A stretch of DNA of 7,664 bases from CALMFT01 sp041674565 (GTDB lineage: Bacteria > Patescibacteriota > Gracilibacteria > Absconditabacterales > Absconditicoccaceae), in contig JBAYVQ010000044.1 of assembly GCA_041674565.1 (NCBI GenBank), positions 1-7,664 on the forward strand, in the 5' to 3' direction. Positions 1 through 5,984 of the stretch are shown piece by piece (within the stretch, counting starts at the first letter, position 1; each line of letters begins with the position of its first letter). The notes beneath the pieces were generated by a model. It worked only from the letters and a program-made list of their open reading frames with translations. It made no database searches and was not told the origin of the DNA. A program made the position numbers and the translations under genes.

Positions 1-139
1 AATGCGACATTATCATCCTGTCAATACTGGCGGTACTGTTGTTGATGTCTCTTGATCGATAATCCAAGATCCTGATCCAGATGGCTGTGGCTTTGGTTTT
101 GAGAGAGATATTCCTGTGGAGCAATACGAAAGACCATAA
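1..139 (+). CDS. C-terminal end of an unrecognised protein (5' end outside window)
   Basis: An open frame enters from the left edge (first full codon at base 2) and ends at TAA 137-139, giving at least 45 residues. It holds one in-frame TGA at 53-55, read as glycine under the code used elsewhere in the window, so a standard-code caller would cut it there. Composition looks coding: Gly/Val/Asp-rich, with DPDPDGCGFGFE at codons 23-34. That stretch has acidic residues at loop positions 1, 3, 5 and 12 and Gly at 6, as in an EF-hand or dockerin-type calcium loop, but position 8 is Gly instead of the usual hydrophobic residue, so the match is only suggestive. I do not recognise the family. It converges on the PurA-like operon, with 71 nt between the stops. 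The frame and stop are fairly secure; the function is unknown. Confidence 0.5.
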
Positions 140-172
140 ATTGCCTACAGATAGTAACTCTCTTTTATCATG

Positions 173-204
173 AAAAACCCTCTCCAGTATATAACTTTCG
201 AGGG
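173..204 (-). terminator. Possible intrinsic terminator of the three-gene operon
   Basis: On the minus strand, just after the TAA of the PurA-like gene (211-213), CCCTC (204-200) can pair with GAGGG (182-178), followed directly by five T residues (177-173). The stem is only 5 bp and the loop is 17 nt, so it is a weak hairpin. The position and the T-run still suit the end of the minus-strand operon, and the mirror-image reading has no T-run for the plus-strand gene. Confidence 0.35.
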
Positions 205-210
205 CATTGG

Positions 211-1389
211 TTATAAGATTATGGTTTGCATAGCATCCGAACAGTCACCGTGGCTTTCTGTCAACGTCTTGAAGTTTCCTTGTATCATACCCTTTTGGAC
301 GCTCTCCAGAAACGATTCGGGGTACCGAACGTCTCCGTGTAAGGTCATGCTCAGTGCTGGTACTTGGTCCAAACAGGTCACGACCAGGTGCTTTGTTGAT
401 AGGCCGCTATAGCTGCTATCTGTCTTGATGGCAAAGTTGATCAGATCCAAGTCCAAGATACTGGTCCTAAAGTTGCCCTGCCAATCATTCAGAATATTTG
501 TTTCATTTTCATTATTGATAAGCTGAAGAGGTAATTGTTCGTTTGTCATAGGCCCATTGCCGTGCCGCGTCTGGTAGGCTCTGGTTATATAATATATATC
601 AGGAACCTCCAGTTTATTGCGAGCAATGATTTCCACGGCGTTTCGACTGGTGGTATACGATCGAGTGACGTGGGGAAAGAACCCATGATCTTGATCAAGC
701 AGTATACCCTGACTGCCCTCAAAAATGATCTCATCAAACTTACTTACAATTGATTGTTCAGTGACGAGCTCTATATATTGAAGAATAATCTGAGTATCTT
801 CCCAGAATGTTTCCAACGTAAATGCCGCCAGATGCTCTTGGTACAGACCCAGAAGTTTGTCGTTGTTTGTCCTTTTGATTTTTTGGACATAATAAGTGTC
901 TATTGCTTTCATTTTTTGGGCAACAACCCATCCAAACTGGAGATCTTGAGCGAACAGCAGGTTTGGAGTAGTAGTGCTCCGTTCCACCGTCGCTGCGAAT
1001 CCAAGTCCGCAGCTACCGTGGTTGTTAAGGCTCTCGGTTGCTCGGTTGTAGGCTATGTCATATGGCGTAGTCACCATGCTGAGCATATCTACATAAAGCA
1101 TTGGTCTTAGTCCTTGTTTTTGAAGTGATTCACGCTCTTTCCGTAGTCCTGTAGGGTATAAGGTACAGTACTTGCTCCAATAGGAGGGGGCGCCGCGAAG
1201 CGCCCCACTCCCGATGCTGGAGAAAACATGCCTTTGTCCCGAACTCAGAGCAACTGTATGTCCTGCTTGTTGTCCGCCACTAAAACGTACAACCAGTGGA
1301 TGCTGCGCATTGCGGACAAGGTAGTCGGTAGTAATTCCCTTCCCCTCGTCTCCAAATCCCAGTCCGAGGACAATGGCTGTTTTTTTCAT
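211..1389 (-). CDS. Divergent adenylosuccinate synthetase (PurA)-like enzyme
   Basis: This 392-aa protein belongs to the adenylosuccinate synthetase fold, which uses GTP to activate an IMP-type 6-oxo group and joins it to aspartate. Visible family motifs: GFGDEGKG at 11-18, with Asp14 and Lys17 matching the catalytic Asp and phosphate-binding Lys; SGGQQAGHTV at 37-46, with His44 matching the catalytic His (the usual form is GGxNAGHT); FEGSQG at 223-228; DHG at 234-236; TRAYQTRHGNGP at 269-280. It departs from true PurA where IMP and aspartate bind. The TTGRRRR loop is replaced by QGNFRTS around 304-310, the TKLD motif reads TCLD near 338-341, and the protein is shorter than the usual ~430 aa. 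Keeping Asp14 argues against phage PurZ, in which that residue is replaced. It is the third gene of an operon, 27 nt after the VWA gene, starts with ATG without a clear Shine-Dalgarno, ends in TAA, and contains no TGA. I infer a specialised nucleotide ligase, not housekeeping PurA; the substrate is unknown. Confidence 0.85.
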   Translation of the reverse strand: MKKTAIVLGLGFGDEGKGITTDYLVRNAQHPLVVRFSGGQQAGHTVALSSGQRHVFSSIGSGALRGAPSYWSKYCTLYPTGLRKERESLQKQGLRPMLYVDMLSMVTTPYDIAYNRATESLNNHGSCGLGFAATVERSTTTPNLLFAQDLQFGWVVAQKMKAIDTYYVQKIKRTNNDKLLGLYQEHLAAFTLETFWEDTQIILQYIELVTEQSIVSKFDEIIFEGSQGILLDQDHGFFPHVTRSYTTSRNAVEIIARNKLEVPDIYYITRAYQTRHGNGPMTNEQLPLQLINNENETNILNDWQGNFRTSILDLDLINFAIKTDSSYSGLSTKHLVVTCLDQVPALSMTLHGDVRYPESFLESVQKGMIQGNFKTLTESHGDCSDAMQTIIL

Positions 1390-1416
1390 AATGGTACTGT
1401 GTTTGAATGTGATTGG

Positions 1417-2334
1417 TTAAAATGTGATGATGCCTCCACTACTTGGTCCACTGGGCACAATGGCGTTGACGCCGCTGAGGGCTTTGTTGATTTTCCCGGC
1501 GGTGATAGCGTCGAATCCTTTGGTAATGGTGCTCAGTGCGACGCCTTGAAGCATTGCGGCCATACTTGCCATGACCTCGGCGATGGTGGTGTAATCTTCG
1601 ACCACAATGAATCGTTCTCCGAGCAATGTACGCCAGGATCTGAACACTTCAGGGTGATCTCGGTGATCTCCTTCTTGTATATGAATATGGAAGACCTCCC
1701 AGGTGCGCTTTGCCTCTTCAAGGATGTACTGTGCGGATATGCCTTCGGACGATTGGTACCCCATTATTTTGCACAGTTTCGCGCCAGAGACTTCGTTGTG
1801 AGTGGCTTCATCGCCAATAGTGAAAAGCACTCCTTTTCGGCCTCTTTTTTCGAAATGATCAGTGCTGGTATGTCTTGCGGCCACCAACCAGGCGAGAAGA
1901 TAAGATTCCATATGGTCGCCACCACCACCTTTCTCAAGGTAGATAGACGTAAGGAATTTATCTAATTCCACATTGCCTGATTCAAACTGACCGACCTGCA
2001 AAGGGGTGCTGTCACTGTACTGGTCCCCGATAGCTCCCGGCATGATTGCTGGGTCCTGGATACCGTGTTTCATACTGGTGTCCATAAGCTTCCCCAGTTG
2101 GTTGCGTACCAGATCTTCAAGCACGCTGCTCATGCTTCCAGTTACATCTGCCCAAATTTGCATTGGGAAGCTGTTCGGGTGATTTATTGAGTCGCGTGCT
2201 TCGCGAAATTTGAGCCCTTTTGGGTCCATGTCAGCAGACAAACTTCTGTGCGTGAAGATTTGGTCTACGGGTGTGTGTTTGCGAGCCGTGCTTAGATGAT
2301 CGTAAGCATCGGTACTCCATGTTGGATATCCCAC
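1417..2334 (-). CDS. VWA (von Willebrand factor A) domain protein
   Basis: This 305-aa protein has a VWA-type core. IWADVTGSMSS at 60-70 contains DVTGS, a DxT/SxS metal-ion-dependent adhesion site (MIDAS) variant at the end of a hydrophobic strand. SDSTPLQVGQFESGN (107-121) and a Gly-rich LEKGGGGD (133-140) follow. VLFTIGDE at 169-176 is a strand ending in an acidic residue suited to the distal MIDAS position. No signal peptide or membrane anchor is visible, so it is probably cytoplasmic and may bridge partners through a divalent metal. The C-terminal tail (about 250-305) is helical, then Gly/Ser/Pro-rich. It is the middle gene of the operon: the start codon is GTG, 11 nt after the J-domain gene's TAA, and no upstream ribosome site is clear. 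There are no TGA codons, all 28 Gly use GGN, and part of the gene is GC-rich (33 of 60 bases at 1501-1560). Assignment to VWA is good; the exact subfamily is not known to me. Confidence 0.75.
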   Translation of the reverse strand: MGYPTWSTDAYDHLSTARKHTPVDQIFTHRSLSADMDPKGLKFREARDSINHPNSFPMQIWADVTGSMSSVLEDLVRNQLGKLMDTSMKHGIQDPAIMPGAIGDQYSDSTPLQVGQFESGNVELDKFLTSIYLEKGGGGDHMESYLLAWLVAARHTSTDHFEKRGRKGVLFTIGDEATHNEVSGAKLCKIMGYQSSEGISAQYILEEAKRTWEVFHIHIQEGDHRDHPEVFRSWRTLLGERFIVVEDYTTIAEVMASMAAMLQGVALSTITKGFDAITAGKINKALSGVNAIVPSGPSSGGIITF

Positions 2335-2345
2335 GTTTTTAAAAT

Positions 2346-3218
2346 TTAGAGGGTGAGTGAATGAAACTTCTTCTCGAAGTGTTTATCAATTAGTTTTCGG
2401 TATTCGTCAAAACACTGATAAGCATCGTGATGCTGAGCGATCACAAAGTCAAGGAAGGCGGTGTGATGGGTTTTGCGTAATTTCACACCACTACCCGATG
2501 GGTCGCCGAGTAAGTAGATCGCGGTTTTTTTTGCGCATTCCAGATCAATGGTTGGGATTGCGATTTTGGAGGCGAATGCACTCGGCGTGTACCAGTGTGC
2601 ATATTTTCCGCTGCCGCTTTCCAGTTTACCGTCCAATTTCACGGTATGGTAAAAACTTGTAACAATGATGCCGTGCGTCTCGGGTACGATGAAGATGCTT
2701 TCCGGATTCAATCCGCAGTGGGCATATCCAATTTGGTGAAACCAGGCGGTAAATTCCAGTATTCTGGATAGTACCCAGTTCACGTGTTCTTGTGGAAGCT
2801 GCAGTCCCGAAAGAGGAATGCTGCGTTGCTCGAACTCAATCTTTAATTTTCCGTCATCCATGACCATAGTTTTCGGAAGACATTTTCGGAAGTGTTTGGA
2901 AGCGGGATCTTGTAACTTCGATATAGTGTCGAATAAACACTTACTTTTGAGTAATTTTTTTTGATCACCAGAAAAAATCGCCTGATGACCATTGGTAGTG
3001 TACTCTCCTATATCGTCATAATAATTCGTCCCGATTTCGTACTGATCCTTTAGCTCCACGAGTTTGCTGAGTGCTTCACCAGCTTTGATGTGTTTGCATT
3101 TGTCGGGGTGAATGTGCATGAGGATACTTTGGTATTTTTTTTTCCAATCCTTCAGTTCAATTACGTCCCCCAATTTGTTGGCTTTTAGGATCTTGTCGAT
3201 CAAATTGTTTGTATCCAT
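2346..3218 (-). CDS. J-domain protein with a degenerate kinase-like C-terminal domain
   Basis: This 290-aa protein begins with a J domain (about 1-65). A basic helix at 24-31 leads to the HPDK signature at 37-40 that stimulates Hsp70 (DnaK) ATPase, followed by a helix to about 63. The rest (about 110-285) resembles the C-lobe of a protein kinase. GYAHCGLNPESIF at 164-176 matches the HRDLKPEN catalytic loop, but the catalytic Asp is Gly169 and the metal-binding Asn is Ser174. VTSF at 186-189 sits where DFG should be, again without Asp. HWYTPS (208-213) and IDLECAKKTAIYLL (224-237) resemble the APE and helix-F segments. No Gly-rich nucleotide loop is evident. I infer a pseudokinase scaffold coupled to Hsp70 recruitment. 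It is the first gene of the operon. An in-frame TAA 30 nt upstream makes ATG 3216-3218 the only likely start. There are no TGA codons and it ends in TAA. J domain: high confidence; kinase relation: moderate. Confidence 0.75.
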   Translation of the reverse strand: MDTNNLIDKILKANKLGDVIELKDWKKKYQSILMHIHPDKCKHIKAGEALSKLVELKDQYEIGTNYYDDIGEYTTNGHQAIFSGDQKKLLKSKCLFDTISKLQDPASKHFRKCLPKTMVMDDGKLKIEFEQRSIPLSGLQLPQEHVNWVLSRILEFTAWFHQIGYAHCGLNPESIFIVPETHGIIVTSFYHTVKLDGKLESGSGKYAHWYTPSAFASKIAIPTIDLECAKKTAIYLLGDPSGSGVKLRKTHHTAFLDFVIAQHHDAYQCFDEYRKLIDKHFEKKFHSLTL

Positions 3219-3250
3219 TGTATTTTTTTTGTACTGTGTGAGATGTTAAT

Positions 3251-3292
3251 GAACAATAGCGATGACACTTTTCATTATTGTTTACTGTCATC
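3251..3292. promoter_or_regulatory. Interleaved inverted repeats (pseudoknot-like or overlapping operators)
   Basis: Two perfect 7-bp inverted repeats interlock. AACAATA (3252-3258) pairs with TATTGTT (3276-3282), and GATGACA (3261-3267) pairs with TGTCATC (3286-3292). The order arm1-arm2-arm1'-arm2' is H-type pseudoknot topology on either strand, with connecting stretches of 2, 8 and 3 nt on the plus strand. On plus-strand RNA the first stem can add a G-U and a U-A pair. The element lies 34 nt upstream of the J-domain start, so it would fall in that operon's leader if transcription starts further upstream. A 9-codon minus-strand ORF (ATG at 3275, TAA at 3246) begins between the arms. The repeats are seen; a role as RNA switch or operator is inferred. 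Confidence 0.4.
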
Positions 3293-3341
3293 TCTTATCT
3301 CAGTAATCAATCATTTTCAAAAAGCAATAGAATTTGTGTAT

Positions 3342-3371
3342 ATATTACAATAAGTTATATTTATTCAACAA
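3342..3371 (-). promoter_or_regulatory. Candidate promoter for the J-domain/VWA/PurA-like operon
   Basis: On the minus strand TTGTTG (3371-3366) is followed after 18 nt by TAATAT (3347-3342), matching the consensus boxes at 3 and 4 of 6 positions. Transcription from here would give a leader of roughly 115 nt that includes the interleaved inverted repeats. The region is very AT-rich, so the match could be chance. Confidence 0.2.
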
Positions 3372-3382
3372 TATGACACATC

Positions 3383-3392
3383 CTCATATGAG
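3383..3392. promoter_or_regulatory. 10-bp palindrome, possible operator
   Basis: CTCATATGAG is a perfect 10-bp palindrome between the two divergent gene starts, 31 nt upstream of the -35 box proposed for the hydrolase-ferredoxin gene. It has the form of a small dimeric-regulator site. No second copy was noticed in the window, so this remains a weak candidate. Confidence 0.2.
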
Positions 3393-3423
3393 ATATATTC
3401 TCGCCAGGGGCACAGTACCTGTA

Positions 3424-3451
3424 TTGCAACGCATGAGTTTTTTGTTACAAT
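3424..3451 (+). promoter_or_regulatory. Promoter of the hydrolase-ferredoxin gene
   Basis: TTGCAA (3424-3429) and TACAAT (3446-3451) are separated by 16 nt. TG at 3443-3444, one base before the -10 box, gives an extended -10. The start codon lies 26 nt beyond the -10 box, leaving a short leader. An upstream ATG at 3466 is followed in frame by TAG and cannot be the start. Confidence 0.5.
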
Positions 3452-3477
3452 GTTGGAGTTTTACTATGGTGTAGCTG

Positions 3478-4410
3478 ATGTCGAAAAAGGTATATATTAT
3501 CCATGGATGGGAAGGATCACCTGATTTTGGGTGGTTGTATTGGTTGAGGAAAGAACTCAATACTCTTGGCGTAGAAACGATTGGTTTGTCTATGCCGCAT
3601 CCCGAACTGCCTACTATCAACGATCGAGTCCAAGCGCTGCAAGATCAGATTATTCCTAATCAAGATACGTATATTGTTGCTCATAGTGTGGGTGTACAAA
3701 CCGCATTGAGATGGTTGCAAACATTACCAGAGGGTGTGTGTATTGGTGGTTTGGTCAGTGTCGCTGGACGATTTCATCTTGAGTTGTCAGACGAAGAAAG
3801 TGCTCTACAAGCAAGGCCGCGATTGGAGACGCCTATTGATACTGAGCTTGTTAAAAACCATTGCAAAATGATTGTAGCGCTTTTTAGTGATACGGATGAA
3901 TGGGTTCCTGTGACTGATAGCGAGGAGTTTATTACAAGATTGGACGCTGAAGTGGTTGTAGAGCACGATATGGGTCATATCCACTGGCTAGATCCGCAAA
4001 AAGGCTATCCCTTGCTCAAAGATATTGTACTAGATATGATATGATATGACACCAGTCAAATTGCTATTTCTGATATATGAGACCAAGTTGCAGCCAAACA
4101 AAAAGATCAGGTTATGATTCATGTGCAGGATAGAGATGGTACTACTATGTGATCATTTGCCGCTAGTCAGCACGAGAGTATTTTGGATACAGCAGAAAAA
4201 CACGATATCGACATAGGATACAGTTGTCGTAGCGGTGCTTGCTTTGCTTGTGCCTGTCATGTTAAACAAGGCTACGAGCACATCGATATGGGTAAGTTTG
4301 GCTATCCGTTGGTGGATGTAGACGAGGGTGACTGTCTAACTTGTATTGGAGGTATTAGTGACGATGCGCGAAGTGGCGAACCCAAAGAAATTATTATTAA
4401 GAAATTTTAG
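3478..4410 (+). CDS. RBBP9/YdeN-type serine hydrolase fused to a [2Fe-2S] ferredoxin domain
   Basis: With TGA read as Gly this is one 310-aa protein ending at TAG 4408-4410; in-frame TGA codons are 189, 201 and 225 (4042, 4078, 4150). Residues 1-188 are an alpha/beta hydrolase of the RBBP9/YdeN type: HGWEGS at 9-14, nucleophile Ser70 in AHSVG, likely acid Asp140 in SDTDEWVP, and likely His167 in MGHIHW. A linker of about 20 residues leads to a plant-type ferredoxin: Cys250, Cys255 and Cys258 (CX4CX2C), then Cys289 in LTC after 30 residues, the usual four ligands for a [2Fe-2S] cluster. The first domain is a cytosolic esterase-type fold of unknown substrate; the second carries one electron. 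No TAA or TAG separates them, so they are joined if TGA is sense. Internal initiation at ATG 4114 or 4147 could also make free ferredoxin. No Shine-Dalgarno sits at normal distance. The stop converges with the next gene 9 nt away. Confidence 0.8.
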
Positions 4411-4419
4411 ATAGTCTGA

Positions 4420-4863
4420 TTATTTCAATATATTACTCTTGTTTGCAAGGTCGAGATCTTCTATATGAAGATTTTTTTGATCCAGCTTACTGGTTTCTGG
4501 TTCATTAAGTTTGGATCTAGCGAGAGCTATGTTTGCTGGGTCGATGGGAGTGACGTTGATTTGATACTTTTTGGTCTCATCTAAGATATTTGTCTGTATT
4601 ATCTTGGCTATAAACGGTATCAGTGTGAGCTCAGAAACTCTAAAAAACGCAATAACGATAAACACCACAAAAATGGGAAGTACTGCCACAAGTGCTAGTC
4701 ACTTATCGATACCTCTCTTGACCATTTGATTTCGCAATCCCAGTCCCATTGCTGTACCAAGCGCTATAACCAGCAGTTGTATCATACTAATCCTAAAAGG
4801 CCCTATCTGAAAAGAGATATTGAGCCATCATCCATCTATATGCCTAGGGAAAAACGTTTTAAT
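4420..4863 (-). CDS. Small PrgI-like membrane protein, start codon uncertain
   Basis: The minus-strand frame is open from just after TAG (4873-4875) to TAA (4420-4422), with two TGA-Gly codons (4828, 4699). From an ATT at 4861-4863 it gives 147 aa. The first ATG (4783-4785) gives 121 aa but drops FFPRHID and SFQIGPF. That upstream stretch resembles the N-terminus of PrgI-family proteins, which are small two-helix membrane proteins found near VirB4-like ATPases and pilus/secretion genes in CPR genomes. This comparison is from memory. Numbered from ATT, hydrophobic helices lie at about 27-43 and 56-73, followed by a charged cytoplasmic tail. I place the start at the ATT because the upstream residues look conserved and a strong promoter sits just before it. 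Family assignment is tentative; that the frame is coding is likely. Downstream of trxB, convergent with the hydrolase-ferredoxin gene. Confidence 0.55.
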
Positions 4864-4892
4864 GCTAGCCGACTATAATATAAAGTAGTCTG

Positions 4893-4921
4893 ATTATATG
4901 AAATAAGCTGAGAAATTACAA
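4893..4921 (-). promoter_or_regulatory. Promoter of the PrgI-like gene
   Basis: On the minus strand TTGTAA (4921-4916) and a perfect TATAAT (4898-4893) are separated by exactly 17 nt. The -35 box is made of the last codon and stop of trxB. Transcription would begin near 4886, leaving about 22 nt before the ATT proposed as start, with no Shine-Dalgarno. The gene can thus be expressed independently of frr-trxB. Confidence 0.6.
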
Positions 4922-5953
4922 TATTTCCTGTTGTCTGAGTCGGTGTTCCGCTTCTAGCGCAGCCATACAGCCAGTTCCAGCTGATGTAATGGCTTGTCTG
5001 TATTTTTTATCTGCTACATCACCTGCGGCGAATACTCCGCTCACGGAGGTAGAGGTAGCAAACCTTGCTTTTCCGTCGTGAAACTTGGCTTGTTGCTCTG
5101 GCGTAAGTGGATTTGTCCCGTTTACCGCTTCTTCGCATAGTCTTGCATATGTGATGATGTATCCTGCCTCGTCTACGTCGATTTGTCCTCCAAGGAATGC
5201 GGCATTTGGCGTATGTCAGATGGCAAAAAATAAACCACCTACTTCTATGGTCTGTGTTTCCTGAGTCTGATTATTCATCACATTGATACTTTGTAATAGA
5301 TCTCCATCACCTTGTGCTTCGACCAGCTCAGTGTGCCACATGATTTCGATTTTGGGATTTGCAAATACCTTGTCTTGCATGGCTTTGCTGGCGCGAAACT
5401 CATCTCTACGGTGGATGAGGATTACTTTGCTACCAAACTTGCTCAGGTGTAAAGCTTCTTCCATGGCCACGTCTCATCAGCCTATGACAGCCAGTGCTTT
5501 GTTACGAAACAAGGGTAGCGCACCATCGCACACTGCGCATCAGCTAATACCATTATTTCGATAAGTATTGAGTCATGGTACCTCGAGCTTTTTGGCAGTA
5601 GCCCCAGTAGCAATGATAATACTGTGTGTCAGATATTCTTGCCCATTGGAGTATACTTTGTATGGTCTCACTGAAAGATCTACGCGATCTACGGTCTGCG
5701 TAAGTATAGTGACGTTGTTGTGTAGTGTTTGCTGCCTCATGTTATCCATCAGTGTGGGTCACTGTATCCCCTGAGGAAATCCAGGAAAATTCTCTACTTC
5801 GGTAGTGGTAGTAAGCTGTCCTCATGCAGCAACGCCACCTGCCAGCATTCACTCGAACATGAGTGGTTCAAGTGCTGATCTTGCTGCATAAATAGCCGCA
5901 GTATGTCCCGCTGGTCATGATCATATGATAATCAGATTGTGTATATTGCTCAT
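4916..5953 (-). CDS. trxB: Thioredoxin reductase (NADPH, FAD-dependent)
   Basis: This 345-aa enzyme transfers electrons from NADPH through FAD and a redox disulfide to thioredoxin in the cytoplasm. Domains in order: FAD site GSGPAG at 11-16, GGQLTTTTEVENFPG at 44-58, IIIATGA at 112-118, active-site CAVC with Cys139 and Cys142, NADPH site GGGDVAMEEA at 158-167, IHRRDEFRA at 180-188, and FAGD-type motif FAAGDVAD at 308-315. Ten codons are TGA: 11, 13, 35, 44, 65, 127, 138, 159, 160 and 246. Several are invariant glycines, including two TGA in a row in the NADPH motif, so UGA = Gly is required. About 25 extra residues (near 270-298) lie before the FAAGD motif compared with short bacterial TrxB. 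The start ATG 5951-5953 lies 31 nt after frr and has an AGGA site 10 nt upstream. A standard-code search finds only fragments. Confidence 0.97.
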
Positions 5954-5960
5954 GATAGCG

Positions 5961-5967
5961 TCTTCCT
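5961..5967 (-). promoter_or_regulatory. Shine-Dalgarno site of trxB
   Basis: AGGAAGA on the minus strand (5967-5961) places its AGGA core 10 nt before the trxB ATG. It is the clearest ribosome site in the window, since the other starts here lack one, and it supports 5953 as the start. Confidence 0.55.
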
Positions 5968-5984
5968 GGGTAAATGTGGTGTTT

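Noticed and set aside
211..1389. Housekeeping purA, or phage PurZ (2-aminoadenine pathway).
   Set aside because: The TTGRRRR aspartate/IMP loop is missing, so it is not typical PurA. The catalytic Asp of GDEGKG is kept, which PurZ lacks. The operon partners are not purine genes.
1228..1965. A long plus-strand open frame (245 codons) opposite the PurA-like and VWA genes.
   Set aside because: It is antisense to two proteins with clear family motifs and encodes no recognisable domain. It is a shadow frame.
189..3360. A 9-bp inverted match, ATATAACTT (189-197) and AAGTTATAT (3352-3360), lies on either side of the three-gene island.
   Set aside because: It is too short and too AT-rich to be called an insertion boundary, and there is no integrase, transposase or duplicated tRNA end in the window.
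4183..4410. A separate 75-aa ferredoxin gene starting at TTG 4183.
   Set aside because: The frame continues upstream through TGA-Gly codons into the hydrolase with no TAA or TAG, and the proposed start is an ordinary Leu codon inside the domain.
4886..4897. The 12-mer TAGTCTGATTAT occurs at 4412-4423 and again at 4886-4897, flanking the PrgI-like gene in the same orientation.
   Set aside because: One copy overlaps a stop codon and the other overlaps the TATAAT promoter. Both are AT-rich, with no target-site or mobile-gene context, so chance or promoter sequence explains them.
5216..5470. Interpretation of trxB, frr and mraY as pseudogenes with many nonsense mutations.
   Set aside because: Every interruption is TGA, most where the family has Gly, and no frameshifts or TAA/TAG interruptions occur. 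Recoding explains all of them.
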